The translations under genes and the position numbers were made by a program. The notes under the pieces were generated by a model that was not told the origin of the DNA, did not search any database, and saw only the letters and a list, made by a program, of their open reading frames with translations. Shown piece after piece: positions 9,010 through 18,129 of a stretch of DNA of 64,000 nt (the first letter of the stretch is position 1; each line of letters opens with the position of its first letter). Location: the NCBI GenBank assembly GCA_963975425.1, contig CAXBGS010000003.1, positions 806,001 to 870,000 on the forward strand, in the 5' to 3' direction. Origin of the DNA: CAXBGS01 sp963975425 (GTDB lineage: Bacteria > Planctomycetota > Planctomycetia > Pirellulales > Pirellulaceae).

Positions 9010-11003
9010 TGAGCCCTAACATGCCCGATACTCAGAACCGTTCAGAAATCCCTCGCGGAAACCTTGAGGGTTTCAAGAAATACTTCAAGCACGATGTCAT
9101 CTCAGGATTCTTCGTGTTCTTGATTGCGTTGCCGTTGTGCTTGGGCATTTCGCTCGCTTGCGGCTATCCACCGATCGCCGGCATCTTTACCGCCATCATC
9201 GGCTCGATCCTGGCGACCTTTATCAGCAATTCGGAACTGACGATCAAAGGCCCGGCGGCGGGACTGATCGTGATTGCGATCGGATGTATCGAGGACTTTG
9301 GCGGCAACGGCATGACCGGTGGATGGTCCGAATCGGACGTAACGGCGTATCAAGCCGCCCTTGCTGTGGGCGTTGCCGCGGCGGCGATGCAAATCTTGTT
9401 TGGTTTCGTCCGGGCAGGAATCCTGGGCGAGTTTTTCCCATCGGCAGCGGTTCACGGCATGCTGGCGGCGATCGGCGTCATCATCATCATCAAACAGTTT
9501 CCCGTCGCGCTGGGCGTTTCGGCTGGAGGTGAGCCGCTGGAAATGCTTCGCGAGATTCCTCATTACATCGCCGAAGCGAACCCGGCGATCGCGGCGATCG
9601 GTTTCGTCAGCATGGCGATCATGTTCCTATGGCCCGTGGTGGGCAAGAAGTTTGGTTTCTTACGATCAATCCCATCACCGCTGGTGGTCTTATTGGTCGC
9701 GGTCCCGATGGGGATGGGGTTCGACTTGCTGCACCAACACTCCTACACCCTTCAGGGTCATCAATACCAACTCGGCGAACAGTACTTGGTCAAAATGCCT
9801 GGACGTGCATTTGGCATGTTCGACGATTTAACGTATCCCGATTTCTCTGCGTTGTCCCAGACGAAAGCATGGAAGTGGGTTTTCATGTTCTTCATCATCG
9901 GAAGCCTCGAGTCGTTGCTGAGCGCGAAAGCAGTGGATTCGCTTGATCCATGGAAACGCAAAACCAACATGGACCGTGACATCGTCGCCGTTGGAGTTGG
10001 CAACTTGCTGGCATCGGCGGTCGGCGGGTTGCCAATGATTTCCGAAATCGTGCGTTCCAAAGCTAACATCGACAACGGCGCGCGGACTCGGTTCGCCGAT
10101 ATGTGGCATGGGATATTCCTGCTCGCGTGCGTTGCGTTAATCCCCACGCTGTTGCACCGGATTCCGTTAGCGGCCCTGGCGGCGATGCTGGTCTATACGG
10201 GTTACCGATTGGCGCATCCGACCGAATTCATTCACGTGATGCGGATCGGTCGCGAGCAGTTATTGATTTTTGTCGTCACACTGGTGGTCGTGCTGGCCAC
10301 CGATCTGTTGATCGGTGTGGCCGCGGGCATCGGTCTGAAGATGTTGATCCACGTTGCTAACGGGGTTCCCTTGCGATCGTTGTTCAAGCCTTACATCGAG
10401 GTACAAGAAGTCGACGAGCACACCAGTCGTATCGTCGCCCACGAGTCGGCCGTGTTTAGCAATTGGATCCCCTTCCGCCGACAGATCGAACAGATCGGAT
10501 TCATCCAGAAACGAAACTTGATTATCGACGTCTCGGAAACTCAGCTCGTCGACCACACCGTGATGGAGAAACTGGATGAAATGCAACGCGACTTCGAACA
10601 AGAGGGCCTGACTTTCCAAGTCCAAGGTTTGGATTCCCTCAAACCGCTCGCCGACAACGCGCACGCGGCGCGAAAACGGGGACTGGTCAGGGTCCGCCGC
10701 CTGACCCTGATCGCATCGACATCGCTGGAGGAATGGTTGCTGGAACAATTGGTCAATTGCGGAGCCACCGGATACACGATCATGCCCAGTACGGGGGTCG
10801 GCCGGTCCGAACTCGGGAACGGCCGTGTCCAGCGGCAGAAAATTCGCGTTGAAATCATCGCCTTGCCGGAAGTCAGCAACGCGATTTTGGACTTCCTGCG
10901 GCGTGAGGTCACCGCGGATCGCCACGTCACGGTCTGTGTGGAGACCGTTGACGTGCTGAACGTCGGGCGGCTGCTGCCGATCCAGGAGGAATGCGCGGTC
11001 TAG
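9009..11003 (+). CDS. SulP-family anion transporter with C-terminal STAS and PII-like domains
   Basis: 664 residues from the GTG at 9009, which overlaps the preceding TAG; an ATG at 9021 is the alternative. Residues about 30-450 are the SulP/SLC26 membrane domain (GFFVFLIALPLCLGISLACG, then AGIFTAIIGS and TIKGPAAGL). Residues about 455-560 resemble a STAS domain (VFSNWIPFRRQIE, NLIIDVSETQLVDHTVMEKL). Residues about 565-660 read like a PII/GlnB fold: EEWLLEQLVNCGATGYTIM, then GVGR, KIRVEIIALPE and VETVDVLNVGR. The T-loop is short and the canonical GDGKIF B-loop is absent. SulP proteins carry sulfate or bicarbonate. The neighbours favour bicarbonate, and the fused PII-like module suggests allosteric gating like that of SbtB-type regulators (inference). 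Confidence 0.9.
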   Translation: MSPNMPDTQNRSEIPRGNLEGFKKYFKHDVISGFFVFLIALPLCLGISLACGYPPIAGIFTAIIGSILATFISNSELTIKGPAAGLIVIAIGCIEDFGGNGMTGGWSESDVTAYQAALAVGVAAAAMQILFGFVRAGILGEFFPSAAVHGMLAAIGVIIIIKQFPVALGVSAGGEPLEMLREIPHYIAEANPAIAAIGFVSMAIMFLWPVVGKKFGFLRSIPSPLVVLLVAVPMGMGFDLLHQHSYTLQGHQYQLGEQYLVKMPGRAFGMFDDLTYPDFSALSQTKAWKWVFMFFIIGSLESLLSAKAVDSLDPWKRKTNMDRDIVAVGVGNLLASAVGGLPMISEIVRSKANIDNGARTRFADMWHGIFLLACVALIPTLLHRIPLAALAAMLVYTGYRLAHPTEFIHVMRIGREQLLIFVVTLVVVLATDLLIGVAAGIGLKMLIHVANGVPLRSLFKPYIEVQEVDEHTSRIVAHESAVFSNWIPFRRQIEQIGFIQKRNLIIDVSETQLVDHTVMEKLDEMQRDFEQEGLTFQVQGLDSLKPLADNAHAARKRGLVRVRRLTLIASTSLEEWLLEQLVNCGATGYTIMPSTGVGRSELGNGRVQRQKIRVEIIALPEVSNAILDFLRREVTADRHVTVCVETVDVLNVGRLLPIQEECAV

Positions 11004-11032
11004 CAAGATTGCCGATTTGTGTACAATACGGC

Positions 11033-11050
11033 ACCAACCCTTCGGTTGGT
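11033..11050. promoter_or_regulatory. 7-bp hairpin with CTTC loop between the transporter and carbonic anhydrase genes
   Basis: ACCAACC (11033-11039) and GGTTGGT (11044-11050) form a perfect stem around a 4-base loop, 33 bases before the carbonic anhydrase start. A run of seven T lies 23 bases further on. It could modulate readthrough or stabilise a processed transcript. Confidence 0.3.
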
Positions 11051-11083
11051 CCCGCAGTTGTACTCGTAAACGGTTTTTTTAGG

Positions 11084-11728
11084 ATGCGACTCTTACCTGA
11101 ATTGATTGACAATAACCGCAAATGGGCGGAAACCGTCAGTCAAACCGACCCCGATTTTTTCCCGAAACTCGCTAAGGGACAAACGCCCGAATTCCTGTGG
11201 ATCGGCTGTGCCGATAGCCGCGTTCCCGCGAATCAAATCGTCGGATTGATGCCTGGCGAGGTGTTCGTGCACCGCAACATCGCCAATGTCGTTGTCCACA
11301 GCGATTTCAACTGCCAAAGCGTGCTCGAATATGCCGTCAAAGTTCTGCAGGTCAAGCACATCATTGTGTGCGGCCACTATGGATGCGGCGGTGTCAAAGC
11401 GGCAAGTGAAAACCACCACGTCGGATTGATCGACAACTGGCTGCGACATATTCGAGACGTTCGAGCGAAACATTCCCAAGCACTCGACATGATCGATGAT
11501 GATGATGACCGTCTGAATCGTCTTTGTGAATTGAACGTTATCGAACAAGCACACAACGTTTGCCACTCGACGGTCGTCCAAGAAGCTTGGGACGCGAACA
11601 AACCGTTAGCCGTTCACGGTTGGATTTATGGCGTCAAGGACGGACTCCTTCACGATTTGGACGTCACCATTTCGAAACCAACCGAAGTTGCCGAAGCTTA
11701 CCGAGTCGCCACCAACCCCATCGTCTGA
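11084..11728 (+). CDS. can: Beta-carbonic anhydrase
   Basis: 214 residues. Interconverts CO2 and bicarbonate in the cytoplasm. Zinc and catalytic residues are C42, D44 and R46 (CADSR) and H98, C101 (CGHYGCGG), at the same numbers as in Escherichia coli Can, which supports the ATG at 11084 as start. The AGG directly before it is a weak ribosome-binding site. A longer frame back to 10991 would overlap the transporter and add a non-conserved leader. Last gene of the carbon operon, 80 bases after the SulP gene. A strong hairpin lies about 40 bases after the stop. Confidence 0.96.
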   Translation: MRLLPELIDNNRKWAETVSQTDPDFFPKLAKGQTPEFLWIGCADSRVPANQIVGLMPGEVFVHRNIANVVVHSDFNCQSVLEYAVKVLQVKHIIVCGHYGCGGVKAASENHHVGLIDNWLRHIRDVRAKHSQALDMIDDDDDRLNRLCELNVIEQAHNVCHSTVVQEAWDANKPLAVHGWIYGVKDGLLHDLDVTISKPTEVAEAYRVATNPIV

Positions 11729-12040
11729 CCCGCCGAAGCGTCACGCCGTCGTGATGAACGGAGATCGTCGAAGCAGCGTCAAACGCGTGCGCCGTTGACG
11801 TTGCTCGAATCAAAGGATTTGCTTTAGCAGAATCGCTAAACGAACGCCGAAAGCTCCCAAGCCCACATCCCCCGAAACTCACTGCCGTTGTCGACGACTG
11901 CGACAACCATAATGTCCTAGACGGCAAGCTCTAAAGAGAACAGTGCTTCTTAGCTAGTGGGTTTCCCAATCGATGATCGTCGACAGCGACGGGTGACCTT
12001 GCTGTGACGATCCATCACTTCACCCAACTGAACACAACGT
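11729..12040. other. Intergenic region between carbonic anhydrase and lepA
   Basis: 312 bases without a supported gene. It holds one strong hairpin near its 5' end (listed separately) and presumably the lepA promoter in its AT-richer second half. Nothing else is recognisable. Confidence 0.5.
11768..11808 (+). terminator. Putative terminator hairpin after the carbon operon
   Basis: AGCAGCGTCAA (11772-11782) pairs with TTGACGTTGCT (11795-11805) with one G-U pair. The stem extends by TCG/CGA across a one-base bulge, about 14 bp in all, with a 12-base loop. It lies 40 bases after the carbonic anhydrase stop. There is no clear U-tract, so it is either a non-canonical terminator or a 3'-end stabiliser. 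Confidence 0.4.
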
Positions 12041-13837
12041 ATGAAACTGATTCGCAACTTTTGCATCATTGCCCATATTGACCATGGCAAATCGACGCTA
12101 GCCGATCGCTTGATCCAAGCTTGCGGTGGCGTCACGCAGCGAGAGTTCCAGGATCAGCTGCTGGATTCGATGGACATCGAACGTGAACGCGGTATCACGA
12201 TTAAAAGCAATACGGTCACGCTAAGCTACAAGGCGTCTGACGGCGAAGAATACCAATTGAACCTGATCGACACGCCAGGACACGTGGACTTTTCGCACGA
12301 AGTCCGCCGTTCCTTGATGGCTTGCGAAGGCGCGTTGATGGTCGTCGATGCCTCACAAGGCGTTGAAGCACAAACGGTGGCGAACCTTTTCCTGGCAATG
12401 GAATACGACCTAGAAATGCTGCCGGTGATCAACAAGATCGATTTGCCGGCCGCCGATGTCGAACGCGTTCGCGAAGAAATCGACACGGACCTTGGGCTCG
12501 ATCCGTTCGCGGCGATCCCGGTTTCGGCGAAAACCGGTCTCGGCATCAATGATGTACTTGAAGGAATTGTCCAGCAGTTGCCTCCGCCTCAAGGCGATCC
12601 GAACGCACCGCTAAAGGCACTCGTCTTCGATGCTTTTTTCGACAAATATCGGGGCGTGATTTTGCAGGTTCGCGTGATGGACGGCACGCTGAAGACCCGC
12701 GATACGATTCACTTCATGCACGGCGGTCGCGACTACAAAGTCGACGAATTGGGATTCAACCAATTGAAACTGAATCCGCGAGACAAAATCAGCGCCGGCG
12801 AAGTCGGCTATATCGTCGCCGGCGTGAAAAGCGTTCAAGACATCGAAATCGGTGACACGATCACGTTGCTCGACCGGCAAGCGGAAGAGCCGGTTCCTGG
12901 ATATCAACCGGCCAAGCAAGTCGTGTTTTCGTCGGTGTACCCGATGAGCACCGATGAATACCAAGACTTGACCAAGGCGCTTGAAAAACTTGCCATTAAT
13001 GATGCGGCATTGACGTTCGAGAAAGACAGTTCGGCCGCACTCGGATTCGGATTCCGATGCGGATTTCTCGGCCTGTTGCACCTGGACGTCGTGCAGGAGC
13101 GTCTGCAACGCGAATTTGACCTCGGCTTGGTCATTTCCGCGCCATCGGTTCAATACCGGCTAACACTGAATGACGGTTCGTCGATCGAGGTGGACAACCC
13201 AAGCCATTGGCCTGATCCGACGCATATCGACTCGGCGAGTGAACCTTATATCAAAGCATCGATCCTGACGCCCGAGGAATATGTCGGCAGCGTGATGGAA
13301 CTTTGCCGTGAACACCGCAGCGAAACACAAACGATGAACTATCTCGCTGCCGGCCGAGTCGAGGTGGTCAGCGAAATGCCGCTGGGCGAAGTGCTATTCG
13401 ATTTCTATGGCAAATTGAAAATGATCACGCGCGGCTACGGTTCGTTCGACTACGAACCGACCGAGTATCGTAAGACTGACGTTGTCAAAGTCGATATCTT
13501 GGTAAACAAGGAACCCGTCGACGCGCTTTCGTATTTGGTCCACCGCGACAAGGCCAGAGCCCGTGCGTTGCATTACTGCGAACAGCTTGCCGAAGAAATT
13601 CCTCGACACCAGTTTAAAATCCCGATCCAAGGCGCCATCGGTGGCACGGTGATCGCTCGGGCCACGATCCAAGCGGTGCGTAAAGACGTCACGGCCAAGT
13701 GTTACGGCGGCGACATCTCGCGCAAGAAAAAGCTGTTGGAAAAGCAGAAGAAGGGCAAAGCCAAAATGAAACAGTTTGGCAGCGTCAACATCCCGCAAAA
13801 AGCATTCGTATCAGTGCTGCGTGCCGACAAAGATTAA
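12041..13837 (+). CDS. lepA: Elongation factor 4 (LepA), ribosome-associated GTPase
   Basis: 598 residues, the usual length. N-terminal GTPase domain with G1 AHIDHGKSTL (residues 9-18), G2-region ERERGITI, G3 DTPGH and G4 NKID. Translational domain II and EF-G-like domains follow, and the C-terminus is the LepA-specific basic tail (GGDISRKKKLLEKQKKGKAKMK). It acts on stalled or initiating ribosomes in the cytoplasm. The ATG at 12041 is directly followed by the conserved IRNFCIIAHIDHGK start of the family. Stands alone, with a hairpin about 70 bases after its stop. Confidence 0.97.
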   Translation: MKLIRNFCIIAHIDHGKSTLADRLIQACGGVTQREFQDQLLDSMDIERERGITIKSNTVTLSYKASDGEEYQLNLIDTPGHVDFSHEVRRSLMACEGALMVVDASQGVEAQTVANLFLAMEYDLEMLPVINKIDLPAADVERVREEIDTDLGLDPFAAIPVSAKTGLGINDVLEGIVQQLPPPQGDPNAPLKALVFDAFFDKYRGVILQVRVMDGTLKTRDTIHFMHGGRDYKVDELGFNQLKLNPRDKISAGEVGYIVAGVKSVQDIEIGDTITLLDRQAEEPVPGYQPAKQVVFSSVYPMSTDEYQDLTKALEKLAINDAALTFEKDSSAALGFGFRCGFLGLLHLDVVQERLQREFDLGLVISAPSVQYRLTLNDGSSIEVDNPSHWPDPTHIDSASEPYIKASILTPEEYVGSVMELCREHRSETQTMNYLAAGRVEVVSEMPLGEVLFDFYGKLKMITRGYGSFDYEPTEYRKTDVVKVDILVNKEPVDALSYLVHRDKARARALHYCEQLAEEIPRHQFKIPIQGAIGGTVIARATIQAVRKDVTAKCYGGDISRKKKLLEKQKKGKAKMKQFGSVNIPQKAFVSVLRADKD

Positions 13838-13905
13838 GCAACACGTACAAAGCGACTTAGATGAGTCGACATAGATTAGTCGACATGGACGAATCGTTAG
13901 GGCGG

Positions 13906-13940
13906 GCGTTTCGTTGGTACCGCCGGTGCAAACGAAACGC
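13906..13940. terminator. Putative bidirectional terminator hairpin after lepA
   Basis: GCGTTTCGTT (13906-13915) and AACGAAACGC (13931-13940) are perfect 10-bp complements separated by 15 bases. They lie between the ends of lepA (+) and the TIM-barrel gene (-), so one hairpin could end both transcripts. No U-tract. Confidence 0.42.
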
Positions 13941-14061
13941 GACGTTTACGTCGCTGTGCTGGTTCGATCCGTAACCATCACGCAGAGTCCACCTTGCGGC
14001 ACATGCGACGACGCTCTTTTCACGATTGCAATCGTTTCGTACTCAAAGCGGTGATGTCCCG

Positions 14062-14940
14062 CTACAACGTCCTCAGGTGATCCATGCTTTGCCGGATGCT
14101 GGCCAGTGGATGAGGCGATTGGTCTTGTTCGACGTGGCAGTGCGCAACCCCTGCTTCGGCGGCAACTTCAATGATCGGTTCCATCTCGATCACGCCGTCG
14201 CCAAGTTCTTCGAACGCTTCGTTTGGCACACCTGCGTACGCCGGTGTTTGTGTGTCTTTGCTTAAGTCTTTTAGATGCAGTTGCGACACGCGACCTTTCA
14301 ATCGGCGGATCAATTCCACGGGATCGTGGCCACCGACTTGCACCCAAAAGACATCCACTTCGAATTGCATCTCTTTCGAAAATTCAGCCATCAGCACGTC
14401 GTAGCCGGTTTTGCCACCGTCTTTCGGTTCGAACTCAAAGGCATGATTGTGATAGGCCAGTTGAATGCCCGCCGACTTTGCTTCTTCGGCGCTCTTGTTG
14501 CAGCGTTCGGCCAGCAGTTTGTAATCGTCTAACGATTGACGATTCTTTTCCGCCAAATAGGGAATCACTAAATGGGTCAGCCCATGCTTGTTCGCGCTTT
14601 GCAAGATATCTGAAAACGGCGCAACACCTTTGTCGTCAGGGTTGACGACCGAATCCCAAGCAAAGTGTGACGAGTTGATCGCCAAACCGTTGTCACGTGC
14701 CGCGTCGATCATTTCAACCGCATTGGGAAACCCATAGGGTTCGACCTGTTTGTATCCGGCATCGGCAACCGCCTTCAGCGTTCCCGCGACATCGTCTTTG
14801 ATCTCATTGCGCAACGTGTACAGCTGAATCCCAATCGCATCTCGGTAGTGATTGTTCGTGTCCAAGGCCCATAGCATCCGCGGTGAACCGACCGCAGCCG
14901 TCAATGCAGCACTAGCATGTAAAAATTGTCGGCGTTTCAC
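14062..14940 (-). CDS. Secreted xylose-isomerase-like TIM-barrel protein (sugar phosphate isomerase/epimerase family)
   Basis: 292 residues. The N-terminus KRRQFLHASAAL is a Tat-type leader with a hydrophobic stretch to residue about 25, so export is likely. The body is an AP-endonuclease-2/xylose-isomerase-like TIM barrel. Typical metal and substrate segments are IQLYTLRNEI, GYKQVEPYG, LAYHNHAFEF, FEVDVFWV and QLHLKDL; the E, H, D and H residues in these match the metal ligands of the family. Such proteins are very numerous in planctomycetes and their substrates are mostly unknown, probably sugars or inositols. Transcribed towards lepA and divergent from the EF-hand gene. Confidence 0.87.
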   Translation of the reverse strand: MKRRQFLHASAALTAAVGSPRMLWALDTNNHYRDAIGIQLYTLRNEIKDDVAGTLKAVADAGYKQVEPYGFPNAVEMIDAARDNGLAINSSHFAWDSVVNPDDKGVAPFSDILQSANKHGLTHLVIPYLAEKNRQSLDDYKLLAERCNKSAEEAKSAGIQLAYHNHAFEFEPKDGGKTGYDVLMAEFSKEMQFEVDVFWVQVGGHDPVELIRRLKGRVSQLHLKDLSKDTQTPAYAGVPNEAFEELGDGVIEMEPIIEVAAEAGVAHCHVEQDQSPHPLASIRQSMDHLRTL

Positions 14941-15165
14941 TTGCGAGCCTCGATCGAGTTCTGTTCGTTTAAAAAATCGGAGGAAAACAACTACGTCAGA
15001 TTGTACAATCCAGCCCTAAGGCCCGGTATCGATTTGCATGGGCGCGATGCCGCTTGCTGAAAATTACACCCCCAGTGCGACCGCCGCAGCGCGGACCATC
15101 GTGCCTGGCGGCTTTCCGAACGAAACGGTCCACGTTCCGCTGACCACCAAAACGGAATCACGAAG

Positions 15166-16311
15166 ATGAATTTAAATCTTGTTCACGGATCGCTAGCGAT
15201 CATTGGTGTATTGTCTTGGGGATCACCCGCGGTTTGGGGCCAAGCGCCGACCGGTCAAACGGAAACCGAAGAGCCTCGCGTTCCGATCACGATCACGCTG
15301 ATCGAAATGGACTTGGATGGCGCAAAAGACTTGCTGCGTAAACATGACCTGGATGACAACGGATCGCTCAGCAAGACCGAACGCGAGCGTCTCGGGTGGA
15401 GTGACGATGTCGCGCGCCGCTTTGACATTGATCACGACGGCAACCTTCAGCATGTCGAACTGGCGTTAAAGGTCGCCGACGAGCGGATGGATGCAGGCAT
15501 TGTGCAGATGGATTCGATCTTGGCCGACCGATATACCGCTCAGTACGACGCAGACCGTGATGGCAAGTTGACGTTGACCGAGTTGGAGAACAATTTCTTC
15601 ACGGACGCACAGCACTCGTTCGACCGAAACGATGACGGAGAGTTGTCGCACACCGAATTGATCAAGGGACTTGCTTTCGAACGCAGTCTACGTGACGAAC
15701 TTGGAATCAAGGGTTGCGACCAGGGCGGGGCAATCAAACTGATCAATCGCGGCGACCAAGATCGAAACCGTCGCATTGACGAAACCGAGCGAGAGCAGGC
15801 AGGTCTGAAACCAGAAGCCATGGACTACGATCGCAACAGTGACGGCATGCTGTCGGTCTCTGAACTGGCCGAACTGCTGGCTGTCCGACGACAAAAGCTA
15901 GGGATGACACCAGCGGACCAGATCGCCGCACGAAACTTGTTTCGGCAAATCGACCGAGATCGTGATGGAGTCGCCGCGGTGAGTGATTTGCGTCCCAGTG
16001 GAGCGGGCAAAGAACTGCCCGATTGGGACCAAAACAATGACGGAAAGATTACAGAACTGGAAATTGAAATTTACTTCGGTGAACGAAGAAAAGAACTCGG
16101 CTATGACGACGAAGATTCCGACCGCGCGACGACGCTGATTCAGCGGAACGATATGGACGGAAACGGTTCTTTATCGAAACCCGAATTGGTTGCCAGCGGT
16201 AGTGATCGAAACAGTCCGATCTCGCCAACGAAGCTTCCGCTGATCGATCAAGACCGAAACGGCAAGATTGATGTCACGGAATTGGCTCGTTACCTCAGCA
16301 AAACGCAGTAG
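15166..16311 (+). CDS. Secreted multi-EF-hand calcium-binding protein
   Basis: 381 residues with a probable signal peptide (to about residue 25, ending SPAVWGQA). I count ten DxDxDG-like loops along the chain, for example DLDDNGSL, DIDHDGNL, DADRDGKL, DRNDDGEL, DRNSDGML, DQNNDGKI, DMDGNGSL and DQDRNGKI. Each is followed by a short helix with a conserved glutamate. At least two loops are degenerate (DQDRNRRI, DRDRDGVA). No enzymatic domain. Probably an extracytoplasmic calcium-binding or scaffold protein. Neighbouring sulfatases need calcium, so a role in the same compartment is possible but unproven. Confidence 0.85.
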   Translation: MNLNLVHGSLAIIGVLSWGSPAVWGQAPTGQTETEEPRVPITITLIEMDLDGAKDLLRKHDLDDNGSLSKTERERLGWSDDVARRFDIDHDGNLQHVELALKVADERMDAGIVQMDSILADRYTAQYDADRDGKLTLTELENNFFTDAQHSFDRNDDGELSHTELIKGLAFERSLRDELGIKGCDQGGAIKLINRGDQDRNRRIDETEREQAGLKPEAMDYDRNSDGMLSVSELAELLAVRRQKLGMTPADQIAARNLFRQIDRDRDGVAAVSDLRPSGAGKELPDWDQNNDGKITELEIEIYFGERRKELGYDDEDSDRATTLIQRNDMDGNGSLSKPELVASGSDRNSPISPTKLPLIDQDRNGKIDVTELARYLSKTQ

Positions 16312-16321
16312 CCGTTGCTAG

Positions 16322-16355
16322 TTTGCTGCGTCACTAGATTTGCTGCGTCACTAGA
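16322..16355. repeat. Tandem duplication, 17 bp x 2
   Basis: Two perfect copies of TTTGCTGCGTCACTAGA at 16322-16338 and 16339-16355, ten bases after the EF-hand gene stop. Confidence 0.92.
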
Positions 16356-16508
16356 TAATCGGCACGTCGCCCGAGACGTTTAATTGGTCGCCACGCGCCC
16401 GAGCGATTTTGACTATTATCTCTCACTCGCGGTCCGCCCCCACGACACCCCACTCAATGCAACCGCCTACGATCACTTTCGTTCACGTAGCTTGCCCCTC
16501 CTTTCTTG

Positions 16509-18062
16509 ATGCCCGACATGAAAAATTGCCTCGTTCTGCTTTCGTTGCTCTGGCTGATGCCGGCCGGTTTCGCCCGTGCGGCCAAACCGGATAACACGAC
16601 GGCCACAACGTCGCCCAATATTCTGATCCTGTATGCCGACGATCTGGGGTTTGGTGATCTAGGTTGCTACAACGGTGATTCGAAGATCCCCACTCCGAAT
16701 CTGGATCGGTTAGCCTCCGAAGGCGTGCGATTCACGGACGGACATTCCTCATCGGGCATCTGTACGCCAAGCCGTTACGCGATGTTGACCGGGCGTCATC
16801 ACTGGCGAGACTTTCATGGCATCGTCAACGCATTGGGGGCATCCGTATTCCAGCCAGAACGATTGACCTTGCCAGAGATGTTGAAATCCAACGGCTATCA
16901 CACCTCGGCGATCGGAAAATGGCACCTCGGATGGGATTGGGACGCGATCAAAAAACCCGGCGCCACCGCGACGGGACAAGGCAGAAAAAAAACCTGGGGT
17001 CCGGAAGCATTCGATTGGTCCAAATCGATACCCAATGGCCCGCTTGCACATGGATTCGATCACTATTTCGGTGATACGGTCATCAACTTTCCGCCTTACT
17101 GTTGGATCGAAGACGACAAGGTTCAGCGGGCACCCGACACGGTCATGGACTCGTCGAAATGGAAACCGATCAAAGAAGGCAACTGGGAATGTCGCCCCGG
17201 TCCGATGATTTCGGATTGGGATCCTTACGCGAATATCCCGACAACGACGCAGCGCGGCGTGGACTACATCAACGGGCAAGCGGAGCAGAGCAAACCGTTC
17301 TTTCTATATTTCGCCTTTCCATCCCCGCATGCACCGATCGTTCCCAACGACCAGTTCGACGGCAAGTCAAAAGCCGGACCTTACGGCGATTTCGTCGTCG
17401 AGACCGACGATGCGTGTGGTCGACTGTTACGATCATTGGATCAGAGTGGTCAATCAGAAAATACCGTTGTCGTCTTTACCGCCGACAATGGTCCCGAGAA
17501 ATATGCGTACGCTCGTGATGAAAATTTTGGTCATTGGTCCGCACATCCATTGCGAGGACTGAAACGCGACATCTATGAGGGCGGTCACCACGTCCCCTAC
17601 ATCATCAAGTGGCCGGGCGTTACCAAGGCCGGTCGCGTGTGCGATGCGTTGGTCAGCCAGATTGACCTGATGGCAACCTTTGCGTCGGCACTCGGTTTTG
17701 ATCTGCCCGACGATGCCGCAGAAGATTCCCACGACCTGATGCCCATCCTTGAGAATACGACAGACTCTGTCCGCCAGACACACGTGCACAACACACGTGA
17801 AGATCAATATGCAATCCGAGACGGCGATTGGCTGTTGGTCGACCACAAAGACGGTTATATGTCGGGGCGCAATCAACCGTGGGAAGAACGCCACGGTTAT
17901 GCGGCCGACGACAAATCGCCCGTCGAACTTTACAACCTAAGAAAAGACCTAGGACAACGCCATAATTTGGCCGCTGAAAATCCTGATAAAGTGACGGAAC
18001 TTCAGCGTCTGTTGACTCACATCCGGAAACAAGGCCACTCGGCTCCTCGGCTTGCCGACTGA
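16509..18062 (+). CDS. Secreted sulfatase (Cys-type, arylsulfatase family)
   Basis: 517 residues from the ATG at 16509; the ATG at 16518 is an equally likely start and leaves the signal peptide (CLVLLSLLWLMPAGFARA) intact. N-terminal metal motif YADDLGFGD. The sulfatase signature is CTPSR with C85, which must be converted to formylglycine. GKWHLG and the later metal pair in VFTADNGPE complete the site. Hydrolyses sulfate esters, probably of polysaccharides, outside the cytoplasm. First of three sulfatase genes in a same-strand run with an esterase. No formylglycine-generating enzyme is encoded in this window. Confidence 0.94.
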   Translation: MPDMKNCLVLLSLLWLMPAGFARAAKPDNTTATTSPNILILYADDLGFGDLGCYNGDSKIPTPNLDRLASEGVRFTDGHSSSGICTPSRYAMLTGRHHWRDFHGIVNALGASVFQPERLTLPEMLKSNGYHTSAIGKWHLGWDWDAIKKPGATATGQGRKKTWGPEAFDWSKSIPNGPLAHGFDHYFGDTVINFPPYCWIEDDKVQRAPDTVMDSSKWKPIKEGNWECRPGPMISDWDPYANIPTTTQRGVDYINGQAEQSKPFFLYFAFPSPHAPIVPNDQFDGKSKAGPYGDFVVETDDACGRLLRSLDQSGQSENTVVVFTADNGPEKYAYARDENFGHWSAHPLRGLKRDIYEGGHHVPYIIKWPGVTKAGRVCDALVSQIDLMATFASALGFDLPDDAAEDSHDLMPILENTTDSVRQTHVHNTREDQYAIRDGDWLLVDHKDGYMSGRNQPWEERHGYAADDKSPVELYNLRKDLGQRHNLAAENPDKVTELQRLLTHIRKQGHSAPRLAD

Positions 18063-18129
18063 TCGTTCGATGCCCGTTCGTTTTCCTGCCACCCGTTAGC
18101 CCCCCGTTAGAAAACCTCACTTGCAACCT

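Noticed and set aside
13955..13985. GGTTCGATCC followed by CCA resembling a tRNA T-arm
   Set aside because: Flanking bases do not form a T stem, acceptor stem or anticodon arm.
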